From CAZRVH01 sp964624905 (lineage in GTDB: Bacteria > Patescibacteriota > Gracilibacteria > Peribacterales > Peribacteraceae), in the NCBI GenBank assembly GCA_964624905.1, contig CAZUYK010000019.1, forward strand, positions 1 to 17,722: DNA of 17,722 bases, in the 5' to 3' direction. Below are positions 14,643 to 17,722 of this stretch, in pieces (within the stretch, counting starts at the first letter, position 1; the number at the start of each line of letters is the position of its first letter). The notes below the pieces were generated by a model. The model saw only the letters and a program-made list of their open reading frames with translations, did not search any database and was not told where the DNA came from. The translations under genes and the position numbers were made by a program.

Positions 14643-16199
14643 ATGGAACAAACAACACTATTCACAGGACTGCTCGCAGGAGCGGCCTTGGGTCTGATCA
14701 TCGGTTGGACCGTCTTTTCTAAAGGAAAGAAAATCAGCCGCAGCCTGCAGGCGGAAATCGATAAGCAGAAGCAGGAATTGCAGCGCGCGAATATCGAACT
14801 CACCGAGGCCAAGGCCCAGGTGAAAGCCGCGGAAGCAGAAGCGAAGGCCTCCGCCAAGGAAATCCTCGCGGATGCACGTTTGAACGCGAACGAAATCGAG
14901 ACCAGGCTCCAAAAGGAGCAGGCCCGCGTGGAGGAGAAGGAGAAGATCCTGGATGAGAAAGTGAAGGAGGTGGAACGCCAGCGCGACAATTTGAAGAAGA
15001 CCGAGACGGAAATGGAATCCCTCAAATCCGAACTCAAGGACGCGCAGTCCCAGCACCGCGAGGCATTGGAGAAAGTATCCAAGCTCTCCGTGGAGGATGC
15101 GAAGGAAGAATTAAAGAAGGAACTGGAGGAAGAATTCTCCGATTACTTCGCAAGCCACGTGAAGGCCATGAAAGAGAAGGCCGAGGAAGAGGCCGAGGAA
15201 CGCGCCAAGGACCTCATGTCCCAGGCGATGCAGCGCTACGCTTCGGAAACCGCGACCGAATCCACCGCCACCGTCGTTCAGCTCCCGTCCGATGACGTGA
15301 AGGGAAAGATCATCGGAAAGGAAGGCCGCAACATCAACGCGTTCGAATCCGCCACGGGCGTGGACGTCATCATCGACGACACCCCTGGCGTCATCGTCAT
15401 CTCGGGTTACGACCTTGCCCGCCGCTACGTCGCCAAGCTCTCCATGGAGAAGCTCGTCCAGGACGGACGCATCCAGCCGGCACGTATCGAGGAAGTGGTT
15501 GGGAAGATGAAGGAGCAGGTAGGCAAGATGATGTTGGAATTCGGCAAGCGCGCGGTGGAAGAGCTCGGCATCACGGGCTACTCCCAGGATCTCCTGAAGA
15601 TCATCGGACGCCTGCGCTTCCGCACCAGCTACGGACAGAACGTGCTGAAGCACTCAGTTGAAATGGCCCACATCGGCCGCATGCTCGCCGAAGAAATCGG
15701 CGCCGACCCGCGCATCGTCGTGGAAGGATGCCTCCTGCATGACATCGGAAAGGCCCTGGACCACGAAGTCGCAGGAACGCACGTGGAGATCGGAGTGGAG
15801 ATCTGCAAGCGCTTCAAGGTCCGTCCGGAAGTCATCCACTGCGTCGCCGCCCACCACGAGGATATCCCCATGGCATCGCCCGAGGCATTCGTCGTCGCGG
15901 CCGTCGACGCCATCTCCGGCGCCCGCCCCGGTGCCCGCCGCGAATCCGTGGAAGAGTACTTCAAGCGCCTGCGCGAACTCGAGGACGCAGCCAAGACCTT
16001 CGATGGAGTCCAGCGCGCCTTCGCCATCTCGGCCGGACGCGAGATCCGCGTGTACGTCGATACGGACCGCGTGGACGACCTGGGCCAGCAGAAACTCGCC
16101 AAGGACATCGCCAAGAAAATCGAGAACGAACTCACCTATCCGGGCGTCATCCGCGTCAACGTCATCCGCGAGCGCCGCGTGGAAGAGACCGCCAAATAA
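14643..16199 (+). CDS. rny: Ribonuclease Y
   Basis: A 518-residue membrane-bound endoribonuclease that starts decay of many mRNAs in bacteria that have it; the usual length is about 520. Residues 5-25 form the membrane anchor, 30-200 a long charged coiled coil, and about 210-270 the KH domain with GKIIGKEGRNINAFE (221-235). The HD domain covers about 330-425, with KHSVEMAH (336-343), HDIGKALDHE (366-375) and AAHHEDIP (402-409) supplying the metal ligands. The conserved C-terminal domain ends in YPGVIRVNVIRERR. All catalytic motifs are present. I chose the ATG at 14643 over an in-frame GTG at 14610, because it gives the standard N-terminus just before the anchor. No SD is evident. The gene ends in a UUCG terminator and is divergent from the lamin-tail gene. 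Confidence 0.97.
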   Translation: MEQTTLFTGLLAGAALGLIIGWTVFSKGKKISRSLQAEIDKQKQELQRANIELTEAKAQVKAAEAEAKASAKEILADARLNANEIETRLQKEQARVEEKEKILDEKVKEVERQRDNLKKTETEMESLKSELKDAQSQHREALEKVSKLSVEDAKEELKKELEEEFSDYFASHVKAMKEKAEEEAEERAKDLMSQAMQRYASETATESTATVVQLPSDDVKGKIIGKEGRNINAFESATGVDVIIDDTPGVIVISGYDLARRYVAKLSMEKLVQDGRIQPARIEEVVGKMKEQVGKMMLEFGKRAVEELGITGYSQDLLKIIGRLRFRTSYGQNVLKHSVEMAHIGRMLAEEIGADPRIVVEGCLLHDIGKALDHEVAGTHVEIGVEICKRFKVRPEVIHCVAAHHEDIPMASPEAFVVAAVDAISGARPGARRESVEEYFKRLRELEDAAKTFDGVQRAFAISAGREIRVYVDTDRVDDLGQQKLAKDIAKKIENELTYPGVIRVNVIRERRVEETAK

Positions 16200-16218
16200 A
16201 GACGATTATCATCCTTGC

Positions 16219-16248
16219 AAAGAGGGCCTTCGGGCCCTCTTTTTATTT
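16219..16248 (+). terminator. UUCG-tetraloop terminator after rny
   Basis: AGAGGGCC-TTCG-GGCCCTCT is a perfect 8-bp stem, extended by A-T pairs, with an extra-stable tetraloop and a following TTTTATTT run. It starts 20 bases after the rny stop codon. Confidence 0.95.
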
Positions 16249-16282
16249 ACACCGACAGACGGAAGAGGCACGATGGCCGGCC

Positions 16283-16597
16283 ATGCTGCTACCCATCGAC
16301 GACGGCGAAAAAATGGAAACCTTGCGTGGCATAGCGATGCTGGATCCGGAAGCATGCAAGAAGCTTGCTGATAAAGAAGGAATGTCCGACGTTCGTGGCC
16401 CCCTCCTTCTCCTGGCGGACCTGGTGCTGGATACGCGACGCATGCTGGAGGAAATAGATGCGGGAATCCTGAAGGGAACATGGAAGGACGGCGACGTGGA
16501 AACGGCCTGCCAGGATGCTGCGCTGATTTTGGAATCCCTATGGCTCACGCTACAAGGAAAACTGGACGAGCTATTGGTCCAACTGAGGGTGAATTAG
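16283..16597 (+). CDS. Small helical hypothetical protein
   Basis: A 104-residue Leu/Asp/Glu-rich protein that looks fully helical, with no signal peptide or membrane segment. I do not recognise the family. Codon use matches the neighbouring genes, which supports it being real. It sits just after the rny terminator. The start is uncertain: the ATG at 16283 has only a distant purine-rich GGAAGAGG about 14 bases upstream, and a second ATG at 16313 would remove ten residues. No clear promoter was found. Its TAG overlaps the stop codon of the convergent mutY-like gene by two bases (16595-16596), so transcripts from the two strands meet here with no terminator between them. Confidence 0.7.
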   Translation: MLLPIDDGEKMETLRGIAMLDPEACKKLADKEGMSDVRGPLLLLADLVLDTRRMLEEIDAGILKGTWKDGDVETACQDAALILESLWLTLQGKLDELLVQLRVN

Positions 16598-17559
16598 TGC
16601 AATTCCAACAACGACCCCTTCCTGCGGAGCATCTCCTCGCTGACGAGTTTCTCGACGATCTCTTTCAGCCACGCGTCATGTTCCTTTGGATTCCAATCCA
16701 TACAGATCTCCCGGCCGATCGCGTCCAGCGTCATGCCCTTCTTCGCGTCACGCAGGGTTTCCACAATCCTTCCGCGGAAAATACGGTTCGGCACGAACTT
16801 CGCCCCCTCCATGCGTCCGGGCTCGGCCTTCTTTACCCTTTTCTTATCGAGTGCCGGTACTTTGTACGCCGCTTTCATCAAGCCATTCGCAGTGAGGGGG
16901 CAGATATCCCACTTCGGCGAAGCTTTGGTACAGACGAGCGACCCGAAATCCATCAGGGCGGCATGCCAGTTCTTGGCGTCATGACCCTTTTTGCCGTCTA
17001 ACGCGACGTCGAGCAATGCCTCGGCCAGTACCAAAAGATCCTTGTCCGACGCTTCCCAGGTTCCATCGGCGCGCTCCGGCCCTATAAAGGAGCGGTGCAG
17101 GATGCGGCGGATATTGGTGTCGATACAGGGTGTCGGCAGGTTAAAGGCAAAATTGCGAATGGCCGCAGCCGTATACGGTCCGATTCCTTTGATGGCGAGC
17201 AATTCATTCATTTCCTTTGGAAATACGCCCGCGTGGGCCTCCAGAATGATCTTGGCTGCATCCCGTAACCGCAAAGCCCTGCTGTTGTATCCCATTCCCC
17301 TCCAAGCCAGGATCACATCCTTATTAGAGGCTTCGGCTAAATCCTGTAATGTGGGAAAACGATCGAGAAATTGTCGGAAGACGATGATCACCCGCGGAAC
17401 CTGCGTTTGCTGAAGCATGATCTCCGATACCAACACCCTATACGCCCGCTGCGTATCGTCCTTTATAAGGAGGTCGCGCCAGGGCAATGAGCGCTTATGG
17501 CGGCTATACCAAGCCCAAATTTCCTTCGCAAAGCCATCCATATGGTTCCGGTCCGGCAT
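16594..17559 (-). CDS. mutY: MutY-like A/G-specific adenine glycosylase lacking two cluster cysteines
   Basis: A 321-residue HhH-GPD DNA glycosylase. MutY removes adenine mispaired with 8-oxoguanine. Visible motifs are LPWR (25-28), VSEIMLQQTQVPRV (44-57, with the catalytic-type Glu46), the helix-hairpin-helix AIKGIGPYTAAAI (122-134) and the catalytic Asp147 in CIDTNIRRI. The family's cluster pattern is C-x6-C-x2-C-x5-C. Here the four places are Cys210, Trp217, Cys220 and Gly226, so two ligands are missing. The C-terminal part (255-321) has NRIFRGRIVETLR and looks like a small winged helix, not the usual NUDIX-like 8-oxoG sensor. Its loss makes the exact substrate uncertain, so MutY-like is safer than MutY. 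The start at 17559 lies six bases after a -10 box; Met7 is an alternative. It is single, convergent with the small gene. Confidence 0.88.
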   Translation of the reverse strand: MPDRNHMDGFAKEIWAWYSRHKRSLPWRDLLIKDDTQRAYRVLVSEIMLQQTQVPRVIIVFRQFLDRFPTLQDLAEASNKDVILAWRGMGYNSRALRLRDAAKIILEAHAGVFPKEMNELLAIKGIGPYTAAAIRNFAFNLPTPCIDTNIRRILHRSFIGPERADGTWEASDKDLLVLAEALLDVALDGKKGHDAKNWHAALMDFGSLVCTKASPKWDICPLTANGLMKAAYKVPALDKKRVKKAEPGRMEGAKFVPNRIFRGRIVETLRDAKKGMTLDAIGREICMDWNPKEHDAWLKEIVEKLVSEEMLRRKGSLLELH

Positions 17560-17565
17560 GGAACC

Positions 17566-17594
17566 ATCCTATACATCCCGCAGGACGACATCAA
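17566..17594 (-). promoter_or_regulatory. Promoter of the mutY-like gene, leaderless type
   Basis: On the minus strand this has TTGATG (-35, 17589-17594), a 17-bp spacer and TAGGAT (-10, 17566-17571). Six bases then lead to the ATG at 17559. The transcript should start at the ATG, and no SD is present. Confidence 0.6.
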
Positions 17595-17641
17595 AAACTC
17601 CGATGGGTATCCTATAGGGATGCAACTGCGAAAATCTCCTG

Positions 17642-17670
17642 TTGACCTGCCATGCCGAATTCCCTAGACT
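17642..17670 (+). promoter_or_regulatory. Outward promoter at the right edge
   Basis: TTGACC (17642-17647), a 17-bp spacer and TAGACT (17665-17670), followed by GGGCC. It points to a gene beyond the window; no start codon is seen before the edge. Confidence 0.6.
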
Positions 17671-17680
17671 GGGCCAGCTT

Positions 17681-17696
17681 TCAGGGGATACCCTGA
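17681..17696 (+). promoter_or_regulatory. Hairpin at the predicted 5' end of the right-edge transcript
   Basis: TCAGGG-GATA-CCCTGA is a perfect 6-bp stem beginning about four bases after the expected transcription start. It resembles in placement the hairpin at 7928-7945. T-rich sequence follows, but only after an 11-base gap, so it is unlikely to be a terminator. Confidence 0.5.
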
Positions 17697-17722
17697 TATC
17701 TACGCATTTTTAACCTTTTTTT

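Noticed and set aside
15111..15653. Long minus-strand frame inside rny
   Set aside because: It is a shadow of the rny coding frame with no recognisable content.

Overview
The window reads as ordinary chromosome from a small-genome bacterium, not as a mobile or defence island. The content best fits a Patescibacteria (CPR) lineage of middling GC, possibly a Peregrinibacteria/Peribacteria type. The reasons are several large recognisable-but-orphan proteins, a Ser-rich lamin-tail surface protein, RNase Y, many short genes, and half of the genes lacking a Shine-Dalgarno (SD) sequence. This placement is an inference; rpoC or rny phylogeny would settle it. TGA closes several genes at the expected family length (for example the FNR-like reductase), so code 25 (TGA = Gly) is unlikely.

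Layout: (1) Minus strand, 1-5366: the N-terminal 299 codons of rpoC, running off the left edge. Upstream of it is a 1088-codon gene of unknown function coupled by ATGA to a small helical protein. Further upstream are a short lipoprotein gene and a double-CxxC protein gene that overlap each other. (2) Plus strand, 5470-9516: a membrane-anchored hypothetical protein, an FAD/NAD(P) reductase of the FNR family, a Pro/Ala/Gln-rich single-pass membrane protein, and a two-TM SPFH/band-7-like protein. The last two have their own promoters, leader hairpins and terminators. (3) Minus strand, 9576-14235: a two-TM hypothetical protein and an exported, C-terminally anchored protein with five lamin-tail-like domains and a degenerate SNase-like region. 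(4) Plus strand, 14643-16597: rny (RNase Y) with a UUCG terminator, then a small hypothetical protein. (5) Minus strand, 16594-17559: a MutY-like adenine glycosylase with two of the four cluster cysteines missing. A plus promoter at the right edge fires out of the window.

The strongest cross-cutting signal is in gene starts. Four genes have a -10 box ending only 6-8 nt before the ATG, so their mRNAs should be leaderless or nearly so. Other genes have leaders that carry compact hairpins, and two of these also have a good SD. No CRISPR array, tRNA, rRNA, transposase or recognisable defence effector was seen. The most unusual proteins are the lamin-tail/SNase-like surface protein, the cluster-deficient MutY and the 1088-residue orphan.
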